IMG/VR virus record: IMGVR_UViG_3300018080_003388
Location: 1 to 54,634 of that record
Reading direction: 5' to 3' (one strand)
DNA: 54,634 bases
Source of the DNA: a virus
Of the stretch, positions 7,940 through 16,036 are shown piece after piece. Positions within the stretch are counted from its first letter, which is position 1. The number at the start of each line of letters is the position of its first letter. The notes beneath the pieces were generated by a model. That model searched no databases and was not told the origin of the DNA. It saw only the letters and a program-made list of their open reading frames with translations. Both the position numbers and the translations under genes were made by a program.

Positions 7940-8156
7940 GGATTTCAAAGGTAGTCCTTTTAAGTATGGTCAACCTTTGGTGATTTCCGATGATAATACA
8001 GAGCAACTGCTAGAAAGACTAACAAATATGCTAGCATGGCTAAGGCAGCAAAACAGTGACAGTACCGTAATATGGAACAATGACCATGAAGGCAGTGTTT
8101 ACTTATGGTTTGAAGATAAAAGACTGCAGTTGATGTTTTCTATTGTTGCTATATAA
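7908..8156 (+). CDS. Small phage protein of unknown function
   Basis: 82 residues; the start overlaps the end of the thyX fusion gene by 32 bases, and an ATG at 7920 is an equally possible start because neither has a clear ribosome site. It contains a probable helix (NTEQLLERLTNMLAWLRQQ) followed by strands (TVIWNNDHEGSVYLWFEDKRLQLMFSIV). It ends four bases from the convergent phoH stop. I do not recognise the family. Confidence 0.55.
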   Translation: MHIKMNIVRAKDFKGSPFKYGQPLVISDDNTEQLLERLTNMLAWLRQQNSDSTVIWNNDHEGSVYLWFEDKRLQLMFSIVAI

Positions 8157-8159
8157 CAA

Positions 8160-8870
8160 TCATTCATCACCGTATATTTGTAGAACTTCTTTTACGGCTT
8201 CGTGTCTTTCTATATCTTGATTATTGAACTTAACAATACTCAGTTTTGAGTAATTTTTAATTAGCAATTTATCAAGAAAGTCACGAAGTCCGTTGTCATA
8301 TTGCCTATCACTTTGATCTAGATCCCCAGTTACAGCCATTCTAGATCCTTGTCCTATTCTAGTAAGCAGCATTTTCATTTGATTAGGTGTAGTTAATTGA
8401 ACTTCGTCTGCTATTATAAAAGAATTTTTAAAAGTTCTTCCTCTCATATAAGCTAGTGGTGCTATTTCTATAACACCTTCTTTTAGCATGTGTTCTATTT
8501 CGTTGGAGTTAAAGTATTCACGGAATACATCAAAAATGGGTTTGGTCCACGGGGCCATTTTTTGTTCTAAAGTGCCTGGTAAAAAACCCAGTTCTTCATC
8601 AACACTCACTACTGGTCTAGTTATGATTATTTTGTTTATTATTCCTTGTTTGAATTTTTTTATAGCAGTAGTAACGGCTATTATAGTTTTTCCTGTACCG
8701 GCGGGTCCTATTGCAAATACTATAGGCATTGAATCATCTAGCAAGTTTAATAGATATTCTTCTTGATTTTTATTTTTTGGTAATATAGTTGGATCTTGTT
8801 TTTTGGTTTTATAGTTTGTTGTATTATCTGTGTTATTAACAGAATTACGACGATTCTTTTTTGCTCCCAT
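8160..8870 (-). CDS. phoH: PhoH-like P-loop ATPase
   Basis: 236 residues from an ATG preceded by GGAGG. Residues 1-30 are basic and low-complexity. The PhoH core follows: Walker A GPAGTGKT (55-62), RPVVSVDEELGFLPGTLEQKM (motif typical of PhoH), Walker B IIADE (Asp155, Glu156), and MAVTGDLDQSD. PhoH proteins are common in marine phages; they are ATPases of uncertain role, possibly in RNA metabolism. It is the only minus-strand gene in the first 38 kb and is transcribed convergently with its left neighbour and divergently from 8992. Extending the start upstream would read through the control region and is unlikely. Confidence 0.92.
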   Translation of the reverse strand: MGAKKNRRNSVNNTDNTTNYKTKKQDPTILPKNKNQEEYLLNLLDDSMPIVFAIGPAGTGKTIIAVTTAIKKFKQGIINKIIITRPVVSVDEELGFLPGTLEQKMAPWTKPIFDVFREYFNSNEIEHMLKEGVIEIAPLAYMRGRTFKNSFIIADEVQLTTPNQMKMLLTRIGQGSRMAVTGDLDQSDRQYDNGLRDFLDKLLIKNYSKLSIVKFNNQDIERHEAVKEVLQIYGDE

Positions 8871-8905
8871 CAAAACCTCCTTTGATGAATAATGAGATCT
8901 TATAA

Positions 8906-8913
8906 TATTTATT
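8906..8913 (-). promoter_or_regulatory. Possible late promoter for phoH (AATAAATA)
   Basis: On the minus strand AATAAATA lies 35 bases upstream of the phoH ATG. It fits the NATAAATA pattern of other late promoter candidates here. No good sigma70 pair is seen for this gene. Confidence 0.35.
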
Positions 8914-8957
8914 AGTAAATTAATTGCACTAAAATACAGATTTATCATTGATCTTTT

Positions 8958-8965
8958 GATAAATA
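8958..8965 (+). promoter_or_regulatory. Possible late promoter (GATAAATA)
   Basis: GATAAATA is 26 bases upstream of the ATG at 8992, in the divergent region with phoH. Confidence 0.4.
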
Positions 8966-8991
8966 AATTTATAACTACGGCTGGAAACAAT

Positions 8992-9543
8992 ATGCAAGAC
9001 GTATTAGACGTTTTAAAAAATCTAGAAAATATATTTGATAACAACACATCTTTTAATGTGCTCAAAGATTTTGAGAGAGTTATTGATGAACTAGACGTAT
9101 ACATCTATAAAAATTGGGAAGATGGTGAGCTTATTATCGGTCCTGATATAAAAAGACACTGGGTAAGTTGTTCTTTTATGTGGCCTCGTGACCGCATGCC
9201 AGATCCTCAAGGCGGTAAGCGACTGGTTGAATATGGGTGCAAAGTAAAGTATAAAAAAGACTTTATGATGGTTCCTAGAAAGATAGAAACTCCGGATGAT
9301 ATAAGACCAAATACCAAGAAAGGAAAACTAGATAGGAAACTTATTTGGATAGTAGAGATTAGTATGCCTAAGCAACTGATAGTAGACATCGCTAGTGAAA
9401 TAAAAGATGATGATTATTCAGGAGTAAGTGATGATCTTAGCATGACAGCAGAACCTCAATCCGCAGAAATTTCATCAATGCAAGGGTCTGGACCTGGTTC
9501 TGCTCCGGGTTCTGAACCTCCTTTGCCTGGAATGACACCTTAA
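8992..9543 (+). CDS. Conserved T4-like phage protein
   Basis: 183 residues from the ATG at 8992, which has GGAAA upstream; an in-frame TTG at 8956 would overlap the promoter region. The core contains IDELDVYIYKNWEDGELIIGP, then RHWVSCSFMWPRDRMPDPQGGKRL and a basic strand CKVKYKKDF. I have seen this pattern as a conserved protein of marine T4-like phages. The last 40 residues are Gly/Pro/Ser rich (GSGPGSAPGSEPPLPG), probably a flexible tail. Late-type promoter and position suggest a virion or assembly role; no enzyme motif is visible. Confidence 0.6.
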   Translation: MQDVLDVLKNLENIFDNNTSFNVLKDFERVIDELDVYIYKNWEDGELIIGPDIKRHWVSCSFMWPRDRMPDPQGGKRLVEYGCKVKYKKDFMMVPRKIETPDDIRPNTKKGKLDRKLIWIVEISMPKQLIVDIASEIKDDDYSGVSDDLSMTAEPQSAEISSMQGSGPGSAPGSEPPLPGMTP

Positions 9544-9561
9544 CGAGATCGAGAATAAAAT

Positions 9562-10281
9562 ATGGGACTTAGACAACTAGATTTAAAAGATACGATGCAT
9601 AAAACATTCGAGATTGATTCGTATCAATCCAAGATAGGAAATGACGAGGATATAATTACTCTTTGTTTTTCATTTGATCAAAAAGAAGCAGCAAAAGATT
9701 TAATGGGATTTCTTGAAAGGGGGTATGATTATATTCTAGATTCAGACATGACTGAAGGTGAGCAATCAGACGGCACGTATAAGGTTTTTGTAGAGCTAGA
9801 AAGAGATCATAGATCACATGAAAAGATATTGGAAATCATTGAAGATGTAAAAAAACTAACAGGGCTAGATAAGCTGAGATTTAGGTACTATAAAAATTTC
9901 AGATCATTTGAATGTGACAAAGATAGCATAGAACGAGAAGTTCCTTCGGATCCCAACAAGTACGGAGTAAATGTACAGGAAAGTCAATATAGTAACTATA
10001 AGAACTATTTTAGTAATAGTTTTGTTGATACGGTTTATATAACAGAAAATGAAATAACATTAAAAAAAATCTATGCAGATCCTTTATTGTTTGATTTTAT
10101 AGACTTTGGTAAAAAAACTGACATAATGAACACTATAACAGAATCTATAAACGTAAATGATTTTGCTGAAATTATATATCTTTCCAAATATATAGGTGAT
10201 TATAATATAACAAAGTACGGTTCTAAAATAGTGTTAGAAAACAATGATTATTGCTTGGTTGTTTCGAGGGTAATAGTATGA
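9562..10281 (+). CDS. Conserved phage protein of unknown function
   Basis: 239 residues, with YKVFVELERDHRSHEKILEIIEDVKKLTGLDKLRFRYYKNF in the middle, a segment that recurs in marine T4-like phages. The N-terminal part (FSFDQKEAAKDLMGFLERGYDYILD) resembles a small alpha/beta domain. No catalytic motif is seen. The stop codon overlaps the endolysin ATG (ATGA), so the genes are translationally coupled. Confidence 0.55.
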   Translation: MGLRQLDLKDTMHKTFEIDSYQSKIGNDEDIITLCFSFDQKEAAKDLMGFLERGYDYILDSDMTEGEQSDGTYKVFVELERDHRSHEKILEIIEDVKKLTGLDKLRFRYYKNFRSFECDKDSIEREVPSDPNKYGVNVQESQYSNYKNYFSNSFVDTVYITENEITLKKIYADPLLFDFIDFGKKTDIMNTITESINVNDFAEIIYLSKYIGDYNITKYGSKIVLENNDYCLVVSRVIV

Positions 10282-11096
10282 ATAATATATATAAAGTGAC
10301 TAGATTAATAGATTCTGATCAAGATGAATGGTATAATTTAATGAAAGATATTTTACCAGACTATGAGATAGATACTGATAAACGAGTCGCAGCTTTTTAT
10401 GCCCAGTGTGCACATGAAAGTGCTAATTTTTCCAGATTGAGCGAAAATCTGAATTATTCTTCGGATGCACTTGAAAGAGTGTTTTCTAAATATTTTTCTA
10501 AACGAGGAATAGATGCTTCGGATTATCACAGACAGCCTGAAAAGATAGCAAATCTAGTATATGCAAACAGAATGGGAAATTCTGATAGCCAATCCGGAGA
10601 CGGTTGGAAATATCGAGGAAGAGGCATTATACAACTAACTGGGAAGTATAACTATTCTAGATTCGCTAAATACATGGGCATGGATCTAGATCATGTGATT
10701 AAGTTTCTAGAAACACAAGAAGGATCGCTCGTTAGCGCATGTTGGTTTTGGGACGAACATGACTTAAATTCATATGCAGATGAAGAAAACATCAAAGCTA
10801 TGACTCGTGTTATAAATGGTGGGTACAACGGGCTAGAAGACCGTATACGCTATTATGAAAAAGCTTACTATGCTATACAAGACAGCAAGGACTTTTCTAG
10901 CACAGTGGTTAAAAAAGGAAGTACAGGAAAGCAAGTAGTTAAAATACAAAAAATCATAGGAGCAGTTCCTGACGGAGTTTTTGGAAATATAACAGAAAGA
11001 TTAGTAAAAGTGTGGCAAAGTGATAATGGTTTGATACCTGATGGTATTGTAGGTCCTGCAACACTAGAGAAAATGATAGATTTATATGATTTATAA
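10278..11096 (+). CDS. Endolysin: GH19 glycoside hydrolase with peptidoglycan-binding domain
   Basis: 272 residues from the ATG at 10278, which has GAGGG upstream and overlaps the previous stop. Residues 35-195 are glycoside hydrolase family 19: catalytic Glu47 (AHESANF) and probably Glu56 (LSENLNYS), then YRGRGIIQLTGKYNY (112-126) and MTRVINGGYNGLEDR. Residues 205-270 form a peptidoglycan-binding domain (VVKKGSTGKQVVKIQKIIG, DGVFGNITERLVKVWQ, DGIVGPATLEKM). It has no signal peptide, so it should need a holin for release. It cuts the glycan strands of the host wall and heads a lysis cassette. Confidence 0.9.
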   Translation: MNNIYKVTRLIDSDQDEWYNLMKDILPDYEIDTDKRVAAFYAQCAHESANFSRLSENLNYSSDALERVFSKYFSKRGIDASDYHRQPEKIANLVYANRMGNSDSQSGDGWKYRGRGIIQLTGKYNYSRFAKYMGMDLDHVIKFLETQEGSLVSACWFWDEHDLNSYADEENIKAMTRVINGGYNGLEDRIRYYEKAYYAIQDSKDFSSTVVKKGSTGKQVVKIQKIIGAVPDGVFGNITERLVKVWQSDNGLIPDGIVGPATLEKMIDLYDL

Positions 11097-11541
11097 AATT
11101 CTTATAATACTGGTATCTTTGTTATTAATGTTAATTTTACTACTAGGTTGGTACTATAATTATAGTCAGACCGAGATAGAACAGTTAGACAAGCAAGTTG
11201 AAGAACTCACTGATTTACTAGAAACTAGTCAAGAATCATTTGCAAATCTTCAATTTGAATATGAAGAATCTAACAAACGTCTACGGTCCTTAAATAAACA
11301 GTTATCGCAGTCTAGAAGTAGAAATAAGATTCTAGAAGATAGGTTTACTGAGTATGAGATGAGTAAACGAGCTTTAGAAGATCCTGACTCAGCAGAAAGG
11401 GTAATAAACAAAGCTACAACAGACGCAAATCGTTGCTTCGAGATTCTTTCGGGCAGTGAATTAACTGATCAAGAAAAGGAAGCAGAAGATGAAACAGATT
11501 TTAATTCTATTTGTCCTTGGATTAGGGATAGCCTTATCTAG
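11086..11541 (+). CDS. Putative inner-membrane spanin (Rz-like)
   Basis: 151 residues: an N-terminal membrane segment (about residues 4-23, ILIILVSLLLMLILLLGWYY) and then a long coiled coil (about 28-95) with heptad-like E/L/K patterns, facing the periplasm. The ATG lies inside the endolysin end (11-bp overlap). The next gene, a lipoprotein, begins within its last 53 bases in another frame, the classic Rz/Rz1 layout. It should join the outer-membrane partner to fuse membranes at lysis. Confidence 0.75.
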   Translation: MIYKILIILVSLLLMLILLLGWYYNYSQTEIEQLDKQVEELTDLLETSQESFANLQFEYEESNKRLRSLNKQLSQSRSRNKILEDRFTEYEMSKRALEDPDSAERVINKATTDANRCFEILSGSELTDQEKEAEDETDFNSICPWIRDSLI

Positions 11542-11866
11542 CGGATGTTCTTCAACACGAGACATAACAGTGTCTACGCTGTCAGTAGAACCTCCAAAAG
11601 TGACTATTCCTGATGTTGATGTACTAGTACTCAGAGATGTATCTTGGGTAGTGGTTACGTCTGAAAATATACAAGAAGAGTTTGATAAATTATCTGAGCA
11701 AGGACAGCGTCGTGTATTATTTGCATTGGGTCCAGATGGTTATAAAAACATATCATTGAATTTTTCTGATATATTGATGCTGGTAGAACAGCAGCAAGCT
11801 ATAATACAAGTGTATAAAGAATACTACGAAAAAACTACTACAGATAGCGATAAGAATCAAAAATAA
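11489..11866 (+). CDS. Putative outer-membrane spanin lipoprotein (Rz1-like)
   Basis: 125 residues with a lipoprotein signal peptide: hydrophobic 4-15, lipobox LSSGC with the lipidated Cys20. After it come SSTRDITVSTLSVEPPKVTIPDVDVLVLRDVSW and a segment VLFALGPDGYKNISLN. The C terminus (LMLVEQQQAIIQVYKEYYEK) could pair with the coiled coil of the neighbouring spanin. It is longer than typical Rz1 and resembles lipoproteins in other phage lysis regions. It overlaps the previous gene out of frame. Confidence 0.72.
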   Translation: MKQILILFVLGLGIALSSGCSSTRDITVSTLSVEPPKVTIPDVDVLVLRDVSWVVVTSENIQEEFDKLSEQGQRRVLFALGPDGYKNISLNFSDILMLVEQQQAIIQVYKEYYEKTTTDSDKNQK

Positions 11867-11871
11867 ATATG

Positions 11872-11892
11872 TGATAGCAGGGAGAGCTATCA
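11872..11892 (+). promoter_or_regulatory. Hairpin with ribosome site in the loop, upstream of the holin-like gene
   Basis: TGATAGC and GCTATCA form a 7-bp perfect stem with the loop AGGGAGA, which holds the ribosome-binding purines. The final pair uses the A of the start codon at 11892. Such a hairpin could hold back or time translation. Confidence 0.55.
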
Positions 11893-12194
11893 TGGAATAC
11901 TTGAAAAAATATGATCTGGATAATGATGGAACAGTTTCAGAAAAAGATGTTGAAGCAATGAAAGATTTGCATGAAATAGAAAGACTCAACAGAAAGCAGT
12001 CTACACAGAAAAAAATGGCATGGCTAGCTATGGCTATCATGGTTATTACTACGGTATTACTGCTCACGCCTCTTATTCCCACAGATCGTGTAAAAGCTTT
12101 GTCAGAGCTGTTGGGAATGTTTTATTTGTCTCAAGCTGGTATAGTAGGAGCTTTTATGGGCTTTTACATAGCGGACAAATTCAATAAAAAATAA
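11892..12194 (+). CDS. EF-hand membrane protein, candidate holin
   Basis: 100 residues from ATG at 11892; the GTG at 11871 is in frame but lies within the hairpin. Residues 8-19 (DLDNDGTVSEKD) match a calcium-binding EF-hand loop, with Asp at the last ligand position where Glu is usual. Two membrane segments follow (about 43-63 and 75-95), with a basic C terminus. It follows the endolysin and spanins, so a holin or lysis-timing role is plausible. A similar EF-hand plus two-helix plan is found in marine phage proteins of unknown function. The calcium-binding idea rests only on the motif. Confidence 0.65.
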   Translation: MEYLKKYDLDNDGTVSEKDVEAMKDLHEIERLNRKQSTQKKMAWLAMAIMVITTVLLLTPLIPTDRVKALSELLGMFYLSQAGIVGAFMGFYIADKFNKK

Positions 12195-12209
12195 ACACCC
12201 CGGGGTTTC

Positions 12210-12237
12210 AGGGTTTAATTGAATTCTATTAAACCCT
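12210..12237 (+). terminator. Hairpin after the lysis cassette, possible terminator
   Basis: AGGGTTTAAT and ATTAAACCCT form a 10-bp stem with an 8-base loop, but only a short T-poor tail follows. It may slow or end transcription of the lysis genes, or act in RNA processing. Confidence 0.45.
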
Positions 12238-12281
12238 TGATTTACTCTATTACCTAATGTAATCATATCTTTTTATACGTA

Positions 12282-12289
12282 TATAAATA
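12282..12289 (+). promoter_or_regulatory. T4-type late promoter upstream of dnaJ
   Basis: A perfect TATAAATA, 26 bases upstream of the dnaJ ATG at 12316, in a non-coding gap after a hairpin. Confidence 0.65.
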
Positions 12290-12315
12290 TTATAAACATA
12301 TAAAGAGAGGAATGC

Positions 12316-13128
12316 ATGGACTTTTATGAAATTTTACAAGTAGATTGTAGTGCATCAGAAGAAGTTATAAAGAGTGCTTATAAGAAAAAAGCAATGGAAG
12401 CTCACCCGGACAGGGGAGGAACAGACGAAAAGTTCAAGCAGGTAAAAGAAGCATATGAAACTCTGAGCAATAAAAATAAACGCATGGGCTACGACCTTAA
12501 GTATAATAAAAGACAGCCGAGAAACTTCAAGATTGACGGACGTGAATTAAAGAATGTATTTGTTAAAAGTTCTAGATATGGTACTAACAAAGATATTATT
12601 GTAATGTTAGATCTGAGCTTATCGGATGTGTTTAATGGTAGAATTTTTGTTGTAAGTTATACAACGTCAGGTAATAAACACGAAGAGATTCCTGTAAAAA
12701 TACCTAACAATATCACATCTAATCATCATATTCGTTTTGATCAACGAGGTGATGATATGATAAGCATGGCACCTAGAGGTAATCTTGTAATCAGAGTAAA
12801 AATAAAAGGTGACAAAAAATGGGGAATTTCTGATAGTGACATTGATTCCACGCAAGAAGTAAACATATTTGACTTGATGACAGGCACAGTAATTGAAGTA
12901 GTTACTCCTGAGAATAAAAAATTGAAAATCAAAGTATCTCCGGGAACTCAGCCTGGAACAGTATTGAGAGTTTCAGGACAAGGATTATATTCTGCTGATA
13001 AAAGAACGAGAGGGGATATAAAGATTACTCTAAATGCCAGTGTTCCTGCAGTTGTAGATGAAGAACTCAAGAAAAAAATAACTGATTTCAAGGACTGTCT
13101 GGGCAAAAGCGTTAAAAAACACGTGTGA
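12316..13128 (+). CDS. DnaJ/CbpA-like co-chaperone
   Basis: 270 residues. The J domain is at 1-65 with the HPD motif at 30-32 (AHPDRGG). There is no Gly/Phe-rich stretch and no CxxCxGxG zinc finger, so it is a type II (CbpA-like) protein. The C-terminal substrate-binding domains run from about 85 to 250 (VKIPNNITSNHHIRF, NLVIRVKIKGDKKW, VSPGTQPGTVLRVSGQGL). It should stimulate host DnaK. It sits next to a ClpA-type unfoldase. Ribosome site AGAGAGG; a late promoter lies upstream. Confidence 0.9.
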   Translation: MDFYEILQVDCSASEEVIKSAYKKKAMEAHPDRGGTDEKFKQVKEAYETLSNKNKRMGYDLKYNKRQPRNFKIDGRELKNVFVKSSRYGTNKDIIVMLDLSLSDVFNGRIFVVSYTTSGNKHEEIPVKIPNNITSNHHIRFDQRGDDMISMAPRGNLVIRVKIKGDKKWGISDSDIDSTQEVNIFDLMTGTVIEVVTPENKKLKIKVSPGTQPGTVLRVSGQGLYSADKRTRGDIKITLNASVPAVVDEELKKKITDFKDCLGKSVKKHV

Positions 13129-13137
13129 ATATTATTG

Positions 13138-13166
13138 TTGAAATCTCGATGATTTTTTGATATGAT
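13138..13166 (+). promoter_or_regulatory. Sigma70-type promoter of clpA
   Basis: TTGAAA, 17 bp, TATGAT, followed after 42 bases by the clpA-like ATG with GAGG. It is in a non-coding gap. Confidence 0.8.
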
Positions 13167-13208
13167 AGAGGCATAAGATTTTAACTACGAAATAAAAGAG
13201 GATTAGAT

Positions 13209-15425
13209 ATGGTAGAACCTAGTGACGTTCTAAAACTAGTTTTTGAAAAAGCAGTTGATGATGCTAAAAAACTAAAACACGAGTATATTACTATCGAACA
13301 CATCTTGTTTGCTATGTTGTGCGAAGAAGATTTTTATGAAAAAATAAAAAGTTACGGAGCAGACCCTTCTTATTTAAAGTCAAACATTGAACATTATCTG
13401 CAACATAATCTAGCTGAGATAAAAATCAGTAAAGACTCAGATTACAAGCCCAAGAAAACTTATGCTGTTGAGCGCGTGTTGAATCGTGCATTCACACAGG
13501 TTTTATTTAGCGGGCGACCGTATATAGAACTAGAAGATATGCTTATCAGTATTCTTGCAGAAAAGAAGTCTATGAGTGTTTACTATCTAGGACAACTAGG
13601 TATCACTAAAAAGACTTTTTCAGAATATGTCAACAGTGACTTTGAAGAAGATGAAGATGATATTCCTGCAGATGCTATGAAACGAGTTCTGTCCCAGTTC
13701 ACTACAAACCTGAATGCTCAAGTATCTAGCGGGCGAGTAGATAAAATGATAGGTCGAGAAGACGAACTAGAATCTATATCACTATCACTGGGAAGAAGAT
13801 CAAAGAATAATGTTCTTATGGTAGGTGATCCCGGAGTAGGAAAAACTGCTATTGCAGAAGGACTGGCTTGGAATATTGTGAATAAACAAGTCCCTAAATT
13901 TTTGCAAGATTATACTGTTTATAGCTTGGATATAGGATCTATGATAGCAGGTTCTAAGTACAGGGGAGACTTTGAAGAACGATTTAAAGCAGTTATAGCT
14001 TCACTCAAAAGCAAAGGTAAAACAATATTGTTTATTGATGAAGCTCATATGATGCTAGGAGCAGGATCAGGCAATAGTAATTCTGCTAATGATATGGCAA
14101 ACATGATTAAGCCTGCTCTTTCTAGAGGTAACATAAAAGTTATAGCTTGTACCACATGGGAAGAGTATAGACGATTCTTTGAAAAAGATCGTGCTTTGAT
14201 GAGGCGATTCCAAAGAGTGACTGTGGATGAGCCTTCAATCGAAGTAGCCAAAGATATTCTATTAGGTATAAAAAAGTACTATGAAGAATATCACTCTACG
14301 TCGATTTTGGATAGTGCAGTCGAGGCAGCAGTTGATCTTAGCCACAAGTATCAAACTGATAAAAAACTTCCTGATAAAGCCATAGACCTGATTGATATAT
14401 CGTGTTCTAGATTTAACTTGATGCCCGATGATGTCGAGCGCGTTGTTTCTGATGCAGATATTCAAAGAGAGATAGCTAATATCACCAAGATACCTCTAGA
14501 ACAAATAACTGAAAAAGAGTCTTCTAGTTTGATAAACCTAGAAGAATCTTTGAAAACAGCGATATATGGCCAAGATCATGCCATTGATGACATTGTGGAT
14601 AGAATCTTTATTGCTCATGCAGGCCTCAAAAGCGGAAATAAACCTATTGGTTCATTTGTATTCATGGGTCCTACTGGAACTGGAAAAACAGAATCTGCCA
14701 AGCAACTAGCAAAAGCACTAGGAGTAAAGCTGGTAAGATTTGATATGAGTGAATTTCAGGAGAAACATTCCGTTTCTAAATTAATAGGATCTCCTCCTGG
14801 TTATGTTGGTTATGAAGACAATGATGGACTTTTGATATCAAAGTTGCAAGAAAATCCTTCTTGTGTTCTTTTATTAGACGAAATTGAAAAAGCTCATCCG
14901 GATATAAGTCAGATCTTGTTACAGATCATGGACAATGGATTCATAACTTCATCAAAAGGCAAGACTGTTGATGCTAGGAATTGCATTTTAGTTCTAACAA
15001 CGAACTTGGGAGCATATGATGCAGAAAAAAATGCAATTGGTTTTAGAGAAAATATAGAAAAAGACTATGAAGACACGGAACTAAAAAGATTTTTTGCACC
15101 AGAGTTTAGAAACCGTCTTGATGCGATAGTGACTTTCAAAAAATTATCCAAAGAATCTATGATTCAAATAGTCCATAAGTTCATAAATGAATTGAAGGAT
15201 ATGCTTGTAAGCAAGAATGTATGGATCACGGTAACAGATAAAGCTGTTGATTATTTGGTAAGCAAAGGCTTCGACAGCAAAATGGGAGCAAGACCTCTCC
15301 AACGTATTATAGACAACGAGATAAAAACTGCGCTTTCTAGGAAAATTCTTTTTGACAGCTCAAAAAATGGTGCCAATCTAGTAATTGATGTTTCAGATGA
15401 AAAAATAACTATTGCTGAGGAATAA
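13209..15425 (+). CDS. clpA: ClpA-type AAA+ unfoldase
   Basis: 738 residues, close to E. coli ClpA (758). An N-terminal Clp repeat domain (about 1-140) is followed by AAA+ domain 1 with Walker A GDPGVGKT (206-213) and FIDEAH, and AAA+ domain 2 with Walker A GPTGTGKT (487-494) and LLLDEIEKAHPD. There is no inserted M domain, so it is ClpA-like and not ClpB-like. The loop NAIGFREN places IGF at 610-612, matching the (I/L)G(F/L) ClpP-docking tripeptide of ClpA and ClpX. No phage ClpP is visible, so it probably drives host ClpP. It has its own strong promoter. Confidence 0.9.
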   Translation: MVEPSDVLKLVFEKAVDDAKKLKHEYITIEHILFAMLCEEDFYEKIKSYGADPSYLKSNIEHYLQHNLAEIKISKDSDYKPKKTYAVERVLNRAFTQVLFSGRPYIELEDMLISILAEKKSMSVYYLGQLGITKKTFSEYVNSDFEEDEDDIPADAMKRVLSQFTTNLNAQVSSGRVDKMIGREDELESISLSLGRRSKNNVLMVGDPGVGKTAIAEGLAWNIVNKQVPKFLQDYTVYSLDIGSMIAGSKYRGDFEERFKAVIASLKSKGKTILFIDEAHMMLGAGSGNSNSANDMANMIKPALSRGNIKVIACTTWEEYRRFFEKDRALMRRFQRVTVDEPSIEVAKDILLGIKKYYEEYHSTSILDSAVEAAVDLSHKYQTDKKLPDKAIDLIDISCSRFNLMPDDVERVVSDADIQREIANITKIPLEQITEKESSSLINLEESLKTAIYGQDHAIDDIVDRIFIAHAGLKSGNKPIGSFVFMGPTGTGKTESAKQLAKALGVKLVRFDMSEFQEKHSVSKLIGSPPGYVGYEDNDGLLISKLQENPSCVLLLDEIEKAHPDISQILLQIMDNGFITSSKGKTVDARNCILVLTTNLGAYDAEKNAIGFRENIEKDYEDTELKRFFAPEFRNRLDAIVTFKKLSKESMIQIVHKFINELKDMLVSKNVWITVTDKAVDYLVSKGFDSKMGARPLQRIIDNEIKTALSRKILFDSSKNGANLVIDVSDEKITIAEE

Positions 15426-15428
15426 AAT

Positions 15429-16013
15429 ATGATACACAGAGATTCTGATAGGATGTATTATGGAAAGTATTTTTTTAAACTTCGGGTGGAAGGTCTTAAA
15501 AATTTTACCTGTTTTGCAATAAAAGAAATAAACAAAGAAAAGATGTCCTATATTGATCCTGAATTAAGGGAGATTCGTAATATTTTAGACAGTATAAAAG
15601 ACAAAAGAATAGCGTGTTCATATAGTTCACTATCCATTTACGCCAATGACCTCATTACTTTGCGTAAGATAGGAGACTTCATTTCATCGAATGATAATGT
15701 TTCTAGGGTATTTATGTATAGTGCTGTGAAATCCGACGGTTCTCACTTGGAAAAAAATACGATTGTATTGAAAAACAAGATACCGTTTAAGTATCGAGTT
15801 ACACTGGGAAATGCTAAAAATATAAAAAGCTTTTATACATTTGCAGTAAATAATCCCTCATTGGTAAAAGTTTCTAGCACTGTACTTGATAAGATAAAAA
15901 ACAATCATAATGTGGAAGGAAGATACATTTATGTAAAAGATGACAAGTCATTGATGTTATCAAAGATGTCTTTGAATAACATACGACGGGTTGATAGGCT
16001 GGTATTTAAGTAG
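15429..16013 (+). CDS. Unknown phage protein downstream of clpA
   Basis: 194 residues, basic, mixed alpha/beta. It begins 4 bases after the clpA stop with GAGGA upstream. MYYGKYFFKLRVEGLKNF and SLSIYANDLITLRKIGDFI resemble two strand-helix units, but I do not recognise the family. Probably cotranscribed with clpA. No catalytic motif is visible. Confidence 0.55.
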   Translation: MIHRDSDRMYYGKYFFKLRVEGLKNFTCFAIKEINKEKMSYIDPELREIRNILDSIKDKRIACSYSSLSIYANDLITLRKIGDFISSNDNVSRVFMYSAVKSDGSHLEKNTIVLKNKIPFKYRVTLGNAKNIKSFYTFAVNNPSLVKVSSTVLDKIKNNHNVEGRYIYVKDDKSLMLSKMSLNNIRRVDRLVFK

Positions 16014-16036
16014 TATCTGTCTTTAATTTAAATTTA

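Noticed and set aside
8488-8766. 92-codon plus-strand open frame over phoH
   Set aside because: It is antisense to the conserved PhoH core, has no ribosome site and is explained by codon use of phoH.
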